64,000 bases of DNA from Bacillota bacterium (GTDB lineage Bacteria; Bacillota_I; Bacilli_A; Erysipelotrichales; Erysipelotrichaceae), in NCBI GenBank assembly GCA_023426935.1, contig JAEZBR010000070.1, positions 1 to 64,000 of the forward strand. The letters are read 5' to 3'. The translations under genes and the position numbers were made by a program. Below, in pieces: positions 17,215 to 26,588 of this stretch. The notes under the pieces are model-generated. The model saw only the letters and a list, made by a program, of their open reading frames with translations, was not told the DNA's origin and did no database searches. Within the stretch, counting starts at the first letter, position 1, and each line of letters begins with the position of its first letter.

Positions 17215-17973
17215 ATGATCGTCAAAAAACAGATTCTGATCAAACCTTATGGCTTAAAACGAACTTTGCATATCTATTTACCTTTAAATTACCGGAAAAC
17301 GACTAAACGCTATCCGGTACTATATATGTATGACGGACATAATCTTTTTTTCGATAACGAAGCGACTTATGGAAAAAGCTGGGGCTTAAAAGCTTATCTT
17401 GACCAACATCAGGCGGAATTGATCGTAGTTGGTGTCGAATGCAACCACGAAGGGAATCAACGCTTAGTTGAATATAGTCCATACAATTTTAAGGATCGTT
17501 ACTGGGGTAAAGTTGAAGGCACCGGTAAAGTATATATGGAATGGTTGGTAAAGGATCTAAAGCCCTATATCGATGCGCATTATCGGACTTATCCGGATCG
17601 TAAACATACCGGGATTGCCGGCAGTTCGATGGGTGGACTTATGTCAATCTATTCAATCAGTCAATGGAATAAGACGTTCTCAAAGGCTGCTTGTCTATCT
17701 TCGTATATCGATCTAGTGATGAAGGATTTAATAAAGGATCTGGAAGTAAAGCTAAAAGATCCAACCTTAGTCTATTTAAGTTGGGGCGGAAAGGAATCCA
17801 AAAGACTGAATGACTTAGCCTTAGCGACTCAGAATAATCTAATTGTGGGCAATAAATTAAGGGAAAAGGGTGCTCAAGTTTACTATCTCAGCAATGCCAA
17901 GGGTATGCACAATGAAGGCAGCTGGGAAAAAGAGGTACCGTTATTTTTGAAATACCTGTATAATGTGGACTAG
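17215..17973 (+). CDS. Putative esterase (esterase D/Fes-like alpha/beta hydrolase)
   Basis: A 252-residue hydrolase of the Putative_Esterase family: YPVLYMYDGHNLFFDNEATY near the N-terminus, nucleophile Ser in GIAGSSMGGLMS (about 140-150), and a C-terminal His in GMHNEGSW. There is no signal peptide. Homologues hydrolyse carbohydrate esters, siderophore esters or S-formylglutathione; the substrate is not predictable here. It is followed after 11 bases by the DUF4097 gene, so the two are likely co-transcribed. Confidence 0.82.
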   Translation: MIVKKQILIKPYGLKRTLHIYLPLNYRKTTKRYPVLYMYDGHNLFFDNEATYGKSWGLKAYLDQHQAELIVVGVECNHEGNQRLVEYSPYNFKDRYWGKVEGTGKVYMEWLVKDLKPYIDAHYRTYPDRKHTGIAGSSMGGLMSIYSISQWNKTFSKAACLSSYIDLVMKDLIKDLEVKLKDPTLVYLSWGGKESKRLNDLALATQNNLIVGNKLREKGAQVYYLSNAKGMHNEGSWEKEVPLFLKYLYNVD

Positions 17974-17984
17974 AAGAGGAAATA

Positions 17985-18755
17985 ATGAAAAAGATCGTAG
18001 TCGGAATTATCGTGGGTGCAGTTTTAATCGGAGCCGGTTTTGGGATCGGCTATTTTTGGCGTAAATCATCCGAACCGGTCAATAAAATCGTCGAAAGTAA
18101 GCAGGCGATGGAAGTATATGAAGAATTCCCCGTCAGTACCGTAAAAAAAATTCATCTCCAACTTAAGAATGAAAATGTGAAAGTATCCTTAAGCGATAAT
18201 AAATATATCCGCTTAGTTTATCAGCCCAGTACCGATGGTCTGACTTTTAAATACTCCCTTAATGCGGGTACCTTGACGATGGATGTGGGGGAAGTCGAGG
18301 TCAGTTCGGGTATCGTTCCTAATCAAAGAGAAATGATTTATCTTTATTTACCTAAAAATTCCGCAATCGATCTGAAGATTGAGACCGGCAGCGGATTTAT
18401 CGATATCGACAGTGTTTCTCTAAACTCCTTAGACGCTAAAACACAGACCGGTTTAGTATCCTTAAGCAATTCAAACCTTATTACGGCTTCTTCGCTTGAT
18501 GTTTCCAGTGGCAAGATCTTTCAACATCAGGTAACTTTCACTGATTTGAATATCACGACGAAATCGAGCTCTATTTACCTACAATTACCGCAGAAGCTGG
18601 AAGCGATGTCTTATAGTTTAGCGGGAACCAGTATTCTACTGAATCACCAACCGCTTGAAGTAACCAGTCAGACTATCACCGGAAATATTCTTAAGATTGA
18701 CGATCCTAACGGTACCATTTCGTTGACGGAACCAGCTGAGACCGTAGGGGGTTAA
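17985..18755 (+). CDS. DUF4097-like membrane-anchored beta-repeat protein
   Basis: A 256-residue protein with one N-terminal membrane helix (VVGIIVGAVLIGAGFGIGYF) and an outside beta-rich region. Repeated short strands such as MIYLYLPKNSAIDLKIETGSG and LDAKTQTGLVSLSNSNL are characteristic of DUF4097/adhesin-like beta-helix proteins, found next to envelope-stress sensors in Bacillota. No catalytic motif is visible. It is followed two bases later by a 56-residue membrane protein. Confidence 0.75.
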   Translation: MKKIVVGIIVGAVLIGAGFGIGYFWRKSSEPVNKIVESKQAMEVYEEFPVSTVKKIHLQLKNENVKVSLSDNKYIRLVYQPSTDGLTFKYSLNAGTLTMDVGEVEVSSGIVPNQREMIYLYLPKNSAIDLKIETGSGFIDIDSVSLNSLDAKTQTGLVSLSNSNLITASSLDVSSGKIFQHQVTFTDLNITTKSSSIYLQLPQKLEAMSYSLAGTSILLNHQPLEVTSQTITGNILKIDDPNGTISLTEPAETVGG

Positions 18756-18757
18756 GC

Positions 18758-18928
18758 ATGAAAAAGTACTTGAATATCAGTTTAATTATCTTGTTTATTT
18801 CCATCGCAGTTCAGGTCTATGCGCGATTTGGTCGTTTGCCGAACTATGTCAATCGGATTGCCGGTATCGTTTCCTTAGTGACGATGGTCATGGTCGCTGT
18901 CTTAACGGTTAAATTTCGCCAAAAATAA
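18758..18928 (+). CDS. 56-aa membrane microprotein
   Basis: Translation from ATG 18758 gives MKKYLNISLIILFISIAVQV, a short loop RFGRLPNYVNR, and a second hydrophobic stretch IAGIVSLVTMVMVAVLTV ending KFRQK, so two membrane helices. It starts two bases after the DUF4097 stop, with AGGGGG upstream as ribosome site. The position and composition support a real gene, probably a partner of the DUF4097 protein. I recognise no family. Confidence 0.7.
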   Translation: MKKYLNISLIILFISIAVQVYARFGRLPNYVNRIAGIVSLVTMVMVAVLTVKFRQK

Positions 18929-18949
18929 AGAGTGCCGCAGCACTCTATT
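18929..18949 (-). terminator. Hairpin terminator between convergent genes
   Basis: AGAGTGC (18929-18935), loop CGCA, GCACTCT (18940-18946). The T-rich tail is on the minus strand, so it mainly terminates the HIT gene, whose stop codon it overlaps. Confidence 0.65.
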
Positions 18950-19337
18950 TTAGTTTCGCTAAGATACCTTCATAATCCGGTTTTTCCGTGGGTGTAAATT
19001 CGATCTTGAGGTTATCGTTTTCATCGTACCGGGGTATCACATGGATGTGGGCATGCATTACGCTTTGACCGGCAATCGCATAACCATTGTTAATGAGGTT
19101 ATAACCTTTAGCATGCAAGTTGGTTAATTGTTTCTGGGCAATCAGGCTGGCGACTTCGATCATCCGAGCCTGAACTTCTTTGGGACAATCTAGTAAAGTC
19201 TCATAATGTTTCTTCGGCAATACTAAGGTATGACCTAAAGTAACTTGGGATAAGTCTAGGAAAGCGATGACTAATTCGTCTTCATATACTTTGTAGGAAG
19301 GTATCTTTCCTTCCGCAATCTCACAGAATATACACAT
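18945..19337 (-). CDS. HIT-family nucleotide hydrolase
   Basis: A 130-residue histidine-triad protein. MCIFCEIAEGKIPSYKVYED at the N-terminus is typical of Hit/HinT proteins with a CxxC; the triad is in MHAHIHVIPRY near residue 100. Members hydrolyse nucleoside phosphoramidates or AMP-lysine. It is conserved next to the prsA gene in many Bacillota, as here. GGAGG ribosome site. Confidence 0.94.
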   Translation of the reverse strand: MCIFCEIAEGKIPSYKVYEDELVIAFLDLSQVTLGHTLVLPKKHYETLLDCPKEVQARMIEVASLIAQKQLTNLHAKGYNLINNGYAIAGQSVMHAHIHVIPRYDENDNLKIEFTPTEKPDYEGILAKLK

Positions 19338-19353
19338 GGTTCCTCCTTGAGAA

Positions 19354-19374
19354 AAAAGGCTTATTCAGCCTTTT
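19354..19374 (-). terminator. Terminator of foldase operon
   Basis: On the minus strand AAAAGGCT, loop GAATA, AGCCTTTTTT. It overlaps the stop codon of the lipoprotein gene. Confidence 0.75.
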
Positions 19375-20248
19375 ATTGATTTAAGTAAGTCGGATAATTG
19401 GTCTTGAGATAATCTCTCAAGGTCTTATCGTAAGTATGGAAGTTATACTTCTTGTAATAGTAAGCCATCATTTCGGTTTCCAAAGTCGTACTGGTTTCGA
19501 TTTCCGCTACGGCTTCTTTCTTGTAGGATAAGGCATCCTTACTTATTAAATTAACGATATAGAACTTATCACCGCTGTCATTCTGAATGACGCCGGATAA
19601 TTCCGCTTGGTTAGTCGCTTTAAGGAAATCCTGAACGAAAGTCGGCAGCGTGTCGGAATCGTTACTGGAAACAACTTGGATTGTTCCGTCGAATAAGGTA
19701 CTCGACTTGGTAGAGATGCTGGCAGCTAAAGTCGCAAAGTCCGCACCGGCTTTTAATTGATTCAGAGCGTTAGTTGCCGTATCCGCATCCGCTGTCTCCA
19801 AGATCTGAACCTGACTTGGCCAATAGGTATCTAATAACGCATCCCAATTCTCGTTGACATAAGTATCGGTCAGCTTTGCGTACTTGGCATCGGTTAAGCA
19901 GACATTTGTATAGTAATCGTTCTCATCGGTATAACCATAATAAGATAAGTAGGTACTGAAATCATCGCCATAGTTATCTTTCGCTTTTTGTAAAGCCGCT
20001 TGAGCGGTTGCGGTAATCTCGTCGGTGGTTTCGACTTCTTTGTCACAGATATAGGTCTTAATGATATTCAAGGCTGCCGAAGAATCGTTCTGAGCCCGCA
20101 GTAACTCGTAGACTTGTTCCTTAGTGACTTTCTTACCGCCAACGGTAACGATGGCACTGGAGCCATTTTTAACAGTCGCCGAAGCATCGGCACAACCGGC
20201 TAATAATAGACAGCCGATAATAATTAACGCTTTTCTAAAGTATTTCAT
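19373..20248 (-). CDS. PrsA-like lipoprotein foldase
   Basis: A 291-residue secreted lipoprotein: signal peptide with lipobox LLAGC (Cys near residue 19), then a SurA/PrsA N-terminal chaperone region (VTVGGKKVTKEQVYELLRAQ). The central part, ATNALNQLKAGADFATLAAS, resembles the start of a parvulin domain, but the usual GG-LG motif is absent, so peptidyl-prolyl isomerase activity is doubtful. It overlaps the upstream parvulin gene by one base (TAATG) and is co-translated with it. It probably helps fold exported proteins. Confidence 0.85.
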   Translation of the reverse strand: MKYFRKALIIIGCLLLAGCADASATVKNGSSAIVTVGGKKVTKEQVYELLRAQNDSSAALNIIKTYICDKEVETTDEITATAQAALQKAKDNYGDDFSTYLSYYGYTDENDYYTNVCLTDAKYAKLTDTYVNENWDALLDTYWPSQVQILETADADTATNALNQLKAGADFATLAASISTKSSTLFDGTIQVVSSNDSDTLPTFVQDFLKATNQAELSGVIQNDSGDKFYIVNLISKDALSYKKEAVAEIETSTTLETEMMAYYYKKYNFHTYDKTLRDYLKTNYPTYLNQ

Positions 20249-21258
20249 TATTCGCCCTCCGTGGTCGTTCTGCCATCCGGGATGGTTCCGTCATCCTGAA
20301 CGCCTAACGCTTCTTTAACATCTTTTTCAACCGTCTCATCCGAGAAGGTCGTCTTGAGTTCTTGCATCTTAGCCCACATCGCTTGTTTTTCTAAGTTTGG
20401 CCAATAAGACATTAACCGTTCGACACAGGTAGTATCTTCCAAACAATCAGTCGCTTGGGTTGAAGTAACAGTAATCAAATGATAACCATAGGTAGACTTG
20501 ACCCATTCACTGACTTCGCCTTCTTTTAAGGAGATGGCAGTCGTAACTAACGGCTCCACATAAGTGTCGGTTGAATTCTTATCGATATAGCCGATTTTTC
20601 CGCCTTTAACGGCACTGGAAGAATCGTCGGAATATTTCTTAGCGAACTCTTCGAAAGTATATTCGCCAGAAGCCCACGCTTCCTGAGCTTCTTTCAAAGC
20701 TTTAGCTTCATCCTCAGTCGGATTATCCGGATCGCTCATCTGAATTAAAACATGCGAAACAATTTTTGGGGAATACTCGGTGGCGAAATCCGTCCAGTAT
20801 TTATCGAGATTGTCCGCAACATATAATTTGGAAAGTTCTTCCAACTTAACGTTATAGAGGCAATATTCGTCTAAGCTGTCTAAGCCGATTGCCTTTAGAT
20901 TCTGAGCAATCAAAGAAGTAGCACTGTCACCATAGTACTGTTCGAAATAGGCTTGGTATTGTTCAGCCATGCTGGCAGCAGTTGTTTTCATGTCGTCAGT
21001 CGTCTTAACGGCTTTATCCAATAGGGTTCTTTGCATCAACGTATAGCTGGCATCTGAACCGCCGTTAGCAAAATACTTATCATATAAATCATCCGCCGTG
21101 AAGTCTTTCCCGTCTAAAGAGAAGACGACTCCGGAACCACCTTTGGTCTTACCCCAAAGGACATCTTTGTTCTGGTCATAGATGAAGTAAACGGCAATTG
21201 CGATAAACAATACCGCTACTACGCAGACAAACCAGTTTTTTTTAAAGAAGTTTTTCAT
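20248..21258 (-). CDS. Membrane-anchored parvulin peptidyl-prolyl isomerase (PrsA-like)
   Basis: A 336-residue protein with an N-terminal membrane helix (WFVCVVAVLFIAIAVYFIY) and no lipobox Cys in lipoprotein position, so it is anchored by the helix. A full parvulin domain follows: KIVSHVLIQMSD (catalytic His), FEEFAKKYSDD, GGKIGYIDK, LKEGEVSEWVKSTYGYHLI. It acts outside the membrane in folding secreted proteins. It is the first gene of a two-gene operon with its own strong promoter, divergent from suf. Confidence 0.88.
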   Translation of the reverse strand: MKNFFKKNWFVCVVAVLFIAIAVYFIYDQNKDVLWGKTKGGSGVVFSLDGKDFTADDLYDKYFANGGSDASYTLMQRTLLDKAVKTTDDMKTTAASMAEQYQAYFEQYYGDSATSLIAQNLKAIGLDSLDEYCLYNVKLEELSKLYVADNLDKYWTDFATEYSPKIVSHVLIQMSDPDNPTEDEAKALKEAQEAWASGEYTFEEFAKKYSDDSSSAVKGGKIGYIDKNSTDTYVEPLVTTAISLKEGEVSEWVKSTYGYHLITVTSTQATDCLEDTTCVERLMSYWPNLEKQAMWAKMQELKTTFSDETVEKDVKEALGVQDDGTIPDGRTTTEGE

Positions 21259-21289
21259 TGAATCCTCCTAGAAATCAATAATCTTTACC

Positions 21290-21318
21290 ATTATAGACAA
21301 TCAGGTTTACCTTTGCAA
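21290..21318 (-). promoter_or_regulatory. Promoter of foldase operon
   Basis: On the minus strand -35 TTGCAA (21313-21318), 17-base spacer, -10 TATAAT (21290-21295). Confidence 0.75.
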
Positions 21319-21396
21319 TCAGACAAAACGGGGATAATGCTGAATTTTAGGTGAAGTATTCTCAAGGTCGTTAAGAACCTAACCTCGATATATCTG

Positions 21397-21405
21397 TGCT
21401 ATAAT
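21397..21405 (+). promoter_or_regulatory. Extended -10 promoter of suf operon
   Basis: TGC followed by TATAAT (21400-21405), 28 bases before sufC. No good -35 lies at 17 bp; the extended TGN may compensate. No repressor site is evident. Confidence 0.6.
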
Positions 21406-21433
21406 TACGCCAGTTTGAAGGGAGTAGCTTGAA

Positions 21434-22261
21434 ATGAACCTAAGTATCCAAAATCTTAAAGTATCCGTAGACGATAAACAAATCCTCAAAGGATTGAATC
21501 TGGAGATTAAAGAAGGTGAGATTCATGCCTTGATGGGACCTAACGGGAACGGGAAAAGTACCTTGTTAGCTACAATCATGGGCAATCCCAACTACCATAT
21601 CGATGAAGGAAAGATCCTTTATAACGGGAATGATCTAAGTGCGATGTCGGTTGATCAACGGGCAAAAGCCGGGATCTTCTTGGCGATGCAATACCCGCCG
21701 GAAATAGCCGGCGTGACGAATTCTGATTTCTTCCGGGCTGCTTTGAATGCCAAGGAAGGAAAACCGGTTTCCTTATTTACCTTTATTAAAGATGTGGAAC
21801 AAGCGACCAAGGAATTGGAACTGAAACCGGATTTGGCTCATCGGTTCTTAAATGAAGGCTTCTCCGGTGGCGAGAAGAAGCGTAATGAGATCGTTCAGAT
21901 GATGTTACTGAAACCGGAATTGGCGATGTTAGACGAAATTGACTCCGGACTGGATGTTGATGCGTTGAAGATCGTCGCAAGTAGTTTAAACAAGATGCAT
22001 ACCGAAAGACCGGAATTATCGATGATTATTGTTTCCCATTACGAAAGATTCTATCAGTTAGTCGCCCCGACGAAAGTTCACGTCTTAATTGATGGCAAGA
22101 TCTTAGTTGAAGGCGGACCGGAATTATCCGAAAAGATTGATAAGGAAGGCTACCAATGGATTGGCCAGCAGTATCATGTTGATATTACCGACGGTTCCCA
22201 ACCAAAGCCTAAGGTCTCCTTAGGAAGCTGTGGGGCAAATCCCTTTAATAAAGGGGAATAA
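21434..22261 (+). CDS. sufC: Fe-S cluster assembly ATPase SufC
   Basis: A 275-residue ABC-type ATPase: Walker A GPNGNGKST, GNPNYHI, signature FSGGEKKRNEIVQM, Walker B LAMLDEIDSGLD and IIVSHYERF. These forms (SGGEKKRNEI, DEIDSGLD) are specific for SufC. It drives the SufBCD scaffold on which iron-sulfur clusters are built. First gene of sufCDSUB; GGGAG ribosome site. A C-terminal extension of about 20 residues (SQPKPKVSLGSCGANPFNKG) follows the family core. Confidence 0.97.
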   Translation: MNLSIQNLKVSVDDKQILKGLNLEIKEGEIHALMGPNGNGKSTLLATIMGNPNYHIDEGKILYNGNDLSAMSVDQRAKAGIFLAMQYPPEIAGVTNSDFFRAALNAKEGKPVSLFTFIKDVEQATKELELKPDLAHRFLNEGFSGGEKKRNEIVQMMLLKPELAMLDEIDSGLDVDALKIVASSLNKMHTERPELSMIIVSHYERFYQLVAPTKVHVLIDGKILVEGGPELSEKIDKEGYQWIGQQYHVDITDGSQPKPKVSLGSCGANPFNKGE

Positions 22262-22263
22262 GC

Positions 22264-23037
22264 ATGAAAGAAGTTCTTTTAACTAACGGAAAATTAACCA
22301 TTAAGGAAAGCGGTGAATATCTTTTCAAGGCGGAAAGTGACACGGAGACCTTAATCGAATATCTTTCCGACCAACCACTGAAAGTAGATTTGAAAGTGGA
22401 AGTCGGAAAAGCTTCCCATACGACTTTAGTCTTCTTAAACCATACGACAAATTCCTTGGAAACTAAGGAAGAGTTTAGAATTGCCGGGTATGCTCAGTTC
22501 GGTTATTTGGAATTATCCGGACATCCTGCTAAGCATCATATTCGTAGTTACTTGACTAGCGAAGGCGCCTACAGTGATATTCACACCGCCAGTGTGGCGG
22601 ATAATAACTTAGATTACGATATCGAAACGATCCATGAGAAACCGCATACGACCGGCTTAATGGAAAACTATGGCATTGTGGTCAAACAAGTCCCTTGGAC
22701 GATTGTTTGTGCCGGGAGAATAAATAAGTATTCCGTCGGGGCTCAATCTAAACAGACCACGCGAATCTTAACTTTTGTCCAGCCGGAATTAATTAAAGTT
22801 CTACCGATTCTTTATATTGATGAAGACGATGTCATCGCGTCCCATGCGACTAGTTTAGGCCAACCGGATGCGGACGAATTATATTATATGGAATCCAGAG
22901 GTTTAAATCGGGATCAGGCCATCGGTTTACTAACGATTGGATATTTAATGCCAATCGCGAAATTACCGGACGATAAGTCTTATCAAAAACTGATTGCTCA
23001 GGAAATAACCAAGAAGGTGACTTCATGGAAGATTTAA
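22264..23037 (+). CDS. sufD: Fe-S cluster assembly protein SufD, short form
   Basis: A 257-residue SufB/SufD-family beta-helix protein. YSVGAQSKQTTRILTFVQP, DDVIASHATSLGQPDADELYYMESRGLNRDQAIGLLTIGYLMP is the conserved SufD C-terminal core. It is much shorter than usual SufD (about 400 or more residues), lacking the N-terminal helical domain. It follows sufC by two bases and overlaps sufS by 13. It pairs with SufB around SufC. Confidence 0.92.
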   Translation: MKEVLLTNGKLTIKESGEYLFKAESDTETLIEYLSDQPLKVDLKVEVGKASHTTLVFLNHTTNSLETKEEFRIAGYAQFGYLELSGHPAKHHIRSYLTSEGAYSDIHTASVADNNLDYDIETIHEKPHTTGLMENYGIVVKQVPWTIVCAGRINKYSVGAQSKQTTRILTFVQPELIKVLPILYIDEDDVIASHATSLGQPDADELYYMESRGLNRDQAIGLLTIGYLMPIAKLPDDKSYQKLIAQEITKKVTSWKI

Positions 23038-24260
23038 GTAAATTCCGGAAAGACTTTCCGATGTTAGAGGGTACGAAAAGAATGAATGGTCAGCCCTTAA
23101 TCTATTTTGATAATGCGGCTACCACCTTTAAACCGTATCCGGTCATTAATACGGTAATGAATTTTTACCAGAACGAGACCACCAATGTTGAGCGTGGTGA
23201 CTATGAACTATCCGTCAATGTTTCCCAGCAGTTTGAGGATGTTAGAAAAGATCTAGGTAAGTTATTGAATTGCGACCCGGATGAGATCGTATATACTTCC
23301 GGGGCGACCGGTTCATTGAATTTAGTTGCTTATGGTTATGGCGAAAAGTTTATTAAGCCAGGAGATATTATTTTAACCACCCAAGAAGAACATGCTTCGG
23401 ATATCTTGCCATGGTTTAAAGTCGCCAAAGAAAAAGGCGCGAAGGTTGAATATATTCCCCTGGATGAAAAAGGAAGAATTACCCCGGAGAATCTCAAGAA
23501 GGTAATGAATGATGCGGTCAAGATTGTTGCCTTCACCGCCGTTTCGAATGTCTTGGGTTATATTACTCCAGTGAAGGAATTGAGTAAGATCGGACACGAA
23601 TATGGTGCCGTTGTTTCTGTTGATGGCGCCCAAGCGGTACCGCATTTAAAGATCGATGTGAAGGATTGGGACTGTGATTTCCTTTCGTTCTCGGGTCATA
23701 AGATGTGCGGCCCTAGCGGTATCGGGGTTTTATATGGTAAGTCTGAATTATTGAATAAGATGGATCCCTATTTATTAGGCGGCGGTTCAAATGCCCGCTT
23801 CGATGCCCAAGGTGATTTAATCCTACGCGAAGTACCGTTCAAATTTGAGGCGGGAACGCCTCCCATCGAGCAGGTTTTAGGTTTAGGCGCGGCCGCTGAA
23901 TATCTAATGAACATCGGGATGGAAAATATTCAGGAATATGAATTTACCTTAAGAAATTATCTGGTCGCGAAATTACAGCAGCTAGATAATGTAATTCTTT
24001 ATAATTCCGCGGCGGAAACGGGTATCGTTACTTTCAATGTGAAGGATGTCTTCCCCCAGGATGTCGCATCCTATTTATCCCACCAAGGAATCGCGGTGCG
24101 TTCCGGTCTGCATTGTGCCAAGATCTTGCCGGATATTCTTAAAGTTCCCGGCACGGTCAGGGCATCCTTATATTTCTATAATACGTTTGCGGAATGTGAT
24201 CAACTGGTCGAAGCCTTAAAGGGCTGTAATTTGGAAACCAGTGTCGATATCTTTTTCTAG
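23025..24260 (+). CDS. sufS: Cysteine desulfurase SufS
   Basis: A 411-residue group II cysteine desulfurase (PLP enzyme). IYFDNAATTFKP at the start, SVDGAQAVPHL (PLP-contacting Asp and Gln), SFSGHKMCGPSGIGVLYG (PLP Lys) and VRSGLHCAKI (catalytic Cys about 364) are all present. It takes sulfur from cysteine and passes it to SufU. Normal length; overlaps sufD. Confidence 0.97.
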   Translation: MEDLSKFRKDFPMLEGTKRMNGQPLIYFDNAATTFKPYPVINTVMNFYQNETTNVERGDYELSVNVSQQFEDVRKDLGKLLNCDPDEIVYTSGATGSLNLVAYGYGEKFIKPGDIILTTQEEHASDILPWFKVAKEKGAKVEYIPLDEKGRITPENLKKVMNDAVKIVAFTAVSNVLGYITPVKELSKIGHEYGAVVSVDGAQAVPHLKIDVKDWDCDFLSFSGHKMCGPSGIGVLYGKSELLNKMDPYLLGGGSNARFDAQGDLILREVPFKFEAGTPPIEQVLGLGAAAEYLMNIGMENIQEYEFTLRNYLVAKLQQLDNVILYNSAAETGIVTFNVKDVFPQDVASYLSHQGIAVRSGLHCAKILPDILKVPGTVRASLYFYNTFAECDQLVEALKGCNLETSVDIFF

Positions 24261-24271
24261 GAGGGCAAGTT

Positions 24272-24715
24272 ATGGATGAAATGTTTAAAGATCCCGCAGT
24301 TTTACGAACCATTATTATGGATAACTATCAATATCCCCAGAATAAATCCTTAAGTAAAGAGGAAGGTTATCGTAAGGTTCATATGACTTCGGATTCCTGC
24401 ATCGACGATATCTATGTTCAAGCAAAAATCGTCAACGATAAGATCGAAGATATCCGCTTCGATGGGAATGCCTGTGCGATCGGTACTTCTTCGACCACCA
24501 TCATGACTCAATTAATTAAAGGAAAGACGATTGAAGAAGCTAAGAAAATTGAAGAAGAATATTACAAGATGTTAGACGGGAAACCCTATAACGATGAAAT
24601 ATTAAAGGAAGCGGTCGCTTTTCAGAATGTTTATAAACAACCTAATCGGGTTCATTGTGCCTCGATCGGTTGGCATGGACTAGACCGCTTATTAAAAGGT
24701 GAAGAAGATGACTAA
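24272..24715 (+). CDS. sufU: Sulfur-transfer protein SufU
   Basis: A 147-residue zinc-type SufU. Cys43 and Asp45 (DSCIDD), Cys68 ([14 protein letters not shown]) and Cys129 ([11 protein letters not shown]) match the zinc ligands and acceptor Cys of Bacillota SufU. It accepts persulfide from SufS by zinc-ligand exchange. Preceded by AGGAGG. It overlaps sufB by a few bases. Confidence 0.95.
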   Translation: MDEMFKDPAVLRTIIMDNYQYPQNKSLSKEEGYRKVHMTSDSCIDDIYVQAKIVNDKIEDIRFDGNACAIGTSSTTIMTQLIKGKTIEEAKKIEEEYYKMLDGKPYNDEILKEAVAFQNVYKQPNRVHCASIGWHGLDRLLKGEEDD

Positions 24716-26105
24716 GAAAGAGCTGCCCAATACTGATTATAAATATGGTTTTGCGGATAAAGATATCAGTGTCTTTAATTCCGGTAAAGGTTTAAGTGAA
24801 GCCGTAGTCAGAGAAATCAGTGCGATCAAGAAAGAACCGCAATGGATGTTGGAATATCGACTTAAAGCTTATGAAGCCTTCTTAAAACTACCGATGCCCA
24901 CCTGGGGACCGGATCTCTCGATGATTAATTTCGCGGATTATACTTATTACATTAAGCCCACGGATAAAGGTACCGAGAAGAAGTGGGAAGATGTCCCCAA
25001 ACCGATCAGAGAAACTTTCTCGAAACTAGGAATCCCCCAAGCCGAGCAGGAATATCTCGCCGGCGTCTCGACCCAGTATGAATCCGAAGTCGTCTATCAC
25101 AATATGTTGAAGGAAGTCGAAGATAAAGGCATCGTTTTCCTAGATACCGATTCAGCCTTGAGAGTTGTCCCGGATCTAGTGAAGAAATACTTTGGAAAAA
25201 TCGTCCCTTATAACGACAATAAATTTGCGGCGTTGAATAGTGCAGTCTGGAGTGGCGGATCATTTATCTATGTCCCCAAAGGCGTGCATTTAGCGAAACC
25301 GTTGCAATCCTACTTCCGAATCAATTCCCAACGGATGGGTCAGTTTGAAAGAACCCTGATTATCGCGGATGAAGGAGCGGATGTCCATTATGTTGAAGGC
25401 TGCACCGCACCCCAGTATTCCTTAGATTCTGTCCATGCGGCAGTCGTGGAAATTTTCGTCCATAAGGATGCGAAGTGCCGTTATTCAACGGTGCAGAATT
25501 GGTCGAATATCTTAAACTTAGTTACCAAACGGGCCAAGGTTTATGAACATGGCCTGATGGAATGGATTGACGGGAATATCGGTTCGACAATCTCGATGAA
25601 ATATCCGGCTTGTATCTTAGCGGAACCTTATGCCAGAGGTCTATGCATCTCCGTCGCGATTGCCGGTAAAGGACAGATTCAGGATACCGGCGCCAAGATG
25701 ATTCATTTGGCTCCCCATACTTCCAGCTCGATTATCTCCAAATCTGTTTCCCGTAATGGGGGAGCGGTCAATTATCGGGGCTGGGTCTATCATTCCCCTA
25801 AAGCCGATTATGCTAAGACGAGTGTTTCCTGCGATACCTTGATTCTCGATCAACAATCGCGTTCGGATACCATTCCGTTAAATAAAACCGCCAATGCGAC
25901 CAGTACAATCACTCATGAAGCGACGGTCTCGAAAGTTTCCGAGGAACAACTATTCTATCTGATGAGTAGAAGCCTAAGTGAAGCTCAGGCGACTCAGATG
26001 ATCGTCATGGGTTTCCTAGAACCCTTTACGGCTGAACTGCCGATGGAATATGCGGTTGAGTTGAACCAGTTGCTGAAGTTGGATATGACCGGATCAATCG
26101 GATAA
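24708..26105 (+). CDS. sufB: Fe-S cluster scaffold SufB
   Basis: A 465-residue SufB protein with the conserved stretches [61 protein letters not shown] and [14 protein letters not shown]. Scaffold of the SufBCD complex, last gene of the operon. I start at ATG 24708 with AAGGTG seven bases upstream, rather than the in-frame GTG at 24699. A terminator follows. Confidence 0.96.
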   Translation: MTKKELPNTDYKYGFADKDISVFNSGKGLSEAVVREISAIKKEPQWMLEYRLKAYEAFLKLPMPTWGPDLSMINFADYTYYIKPTDKGTEKKWEDVPKPIRETFSKLGIPQAEQEYLAGVSTQYESEVVYHNMLKEVEDKGIVFLDTDSALRVVPDLVKKYFGKIVPYNDNKFAALNSAVWSGGSFIYVPKGVHLAKPLQSYFRINSQRMGQFERTLIIADEGADVHYVEGCTAPQYSLDSVHAAVVEIFVHKDAKCRYSTVQNWSNILNLVTKRAKVYEHGLMEWIDGNIGSTISMKYPACILAEPYARGLCISVAIAGKGQIQDTGAKMIHLAPHTSSSIISKSVSRNGGAVNYRGWVYHSPKADYAKTSVSCDTLILDQQSRSDTIPLNKTANATSTITHEATVSKVSEEQLFYLMSRSLSEAQATQMIVMGFLEPFTAELPMEYAVELNQLLKLDMTGSIG

Positions 26106-26110
26106 ACTAC

Positions 26111-26144
26111 AGGCGATTATCAATAATTCGATAGTCGCCTTTTT
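26111..26144 (+). terminator. Terminator of suf operon
   Basis: AGGCGATTAT (26111-26120), 10-nt loop, ATAGTCGCCT (26131-26140), then a T-run. Confidence 0.8.
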
Positions 26145-26183
26145 AATAAGCATAATAATCGAGAAAGCAGGTCAATCTATTAT

Positions 26184-26537
26184 CTATTGTATACTAGTAA
26201 AAGTATACGAACCGTTAGCGTAAGTAACTACACAATGATCATGAGTTGAGTAATAACTTGTGCCAATTTGCAAACTAACACCATATGAGTCACCGACTCC
26301 TAAATTATAAAAAACCCATTCACCACCATTTCTATTAGCTGTCGATGCACCTGAGATAGGGTTCCCATATCTTACTGAGGCATAAGATTTAATATAATAA
26401 TATCCGGATGAATAAGAATCTGAATAATTAATAGAATTATAGCTCCCATAATAATGGTAGGTGGCAGCATTAATTCCCGTAGTCAAAAGCGATAACAAGA
26501 ATACTGATGACACTACAGTCCTAAATAGTTTTGACAT
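26184..26537 (-). CDS. Secreted small protein, lactococcin-972-like bacteriocin candidate
   Basis: A 117-residue precursor with a Sec signal peptide (residues 1-24, ending INAA) and a mature part of about 93 residues, rich in Tyr, Ser and Gly. The C-terminal part GGEWVFYNLGVGDSYG... YYSTHDHCVVTYANG resembles in spacing the lactococcin 972 pattern (GG-x-W, aromatic-Ser-x-Tyr/His, H-x-x-V, Asn-Gly), but the match is weak by eye. The strongest support is context: directly downstream of an ABC ATPase and DUF1430-type bacteriocin-associated membrane protein, the usual lactococcin-972 gene set. It could instead be an unrelated secreted protein. AAAGGA ribosome site. Confidence 0.55.
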   Translation of the reverse strand: MSKLFRTVVSSVFLLSLLTTGINAATYHYYGSYNSINYSDSYSSGYYYIKSYASVRYGNPISGASTANRNGGEWVFYNLGVGDSYGVSLQIGTSYYSTHDHCVVTYANGSYTFTSIQ

Positions 26538-26588
26538 ATTGTCCTTTCTTATTTAACAGGAGTGAAGCCTGCTTTCTCTAAAATAGAA

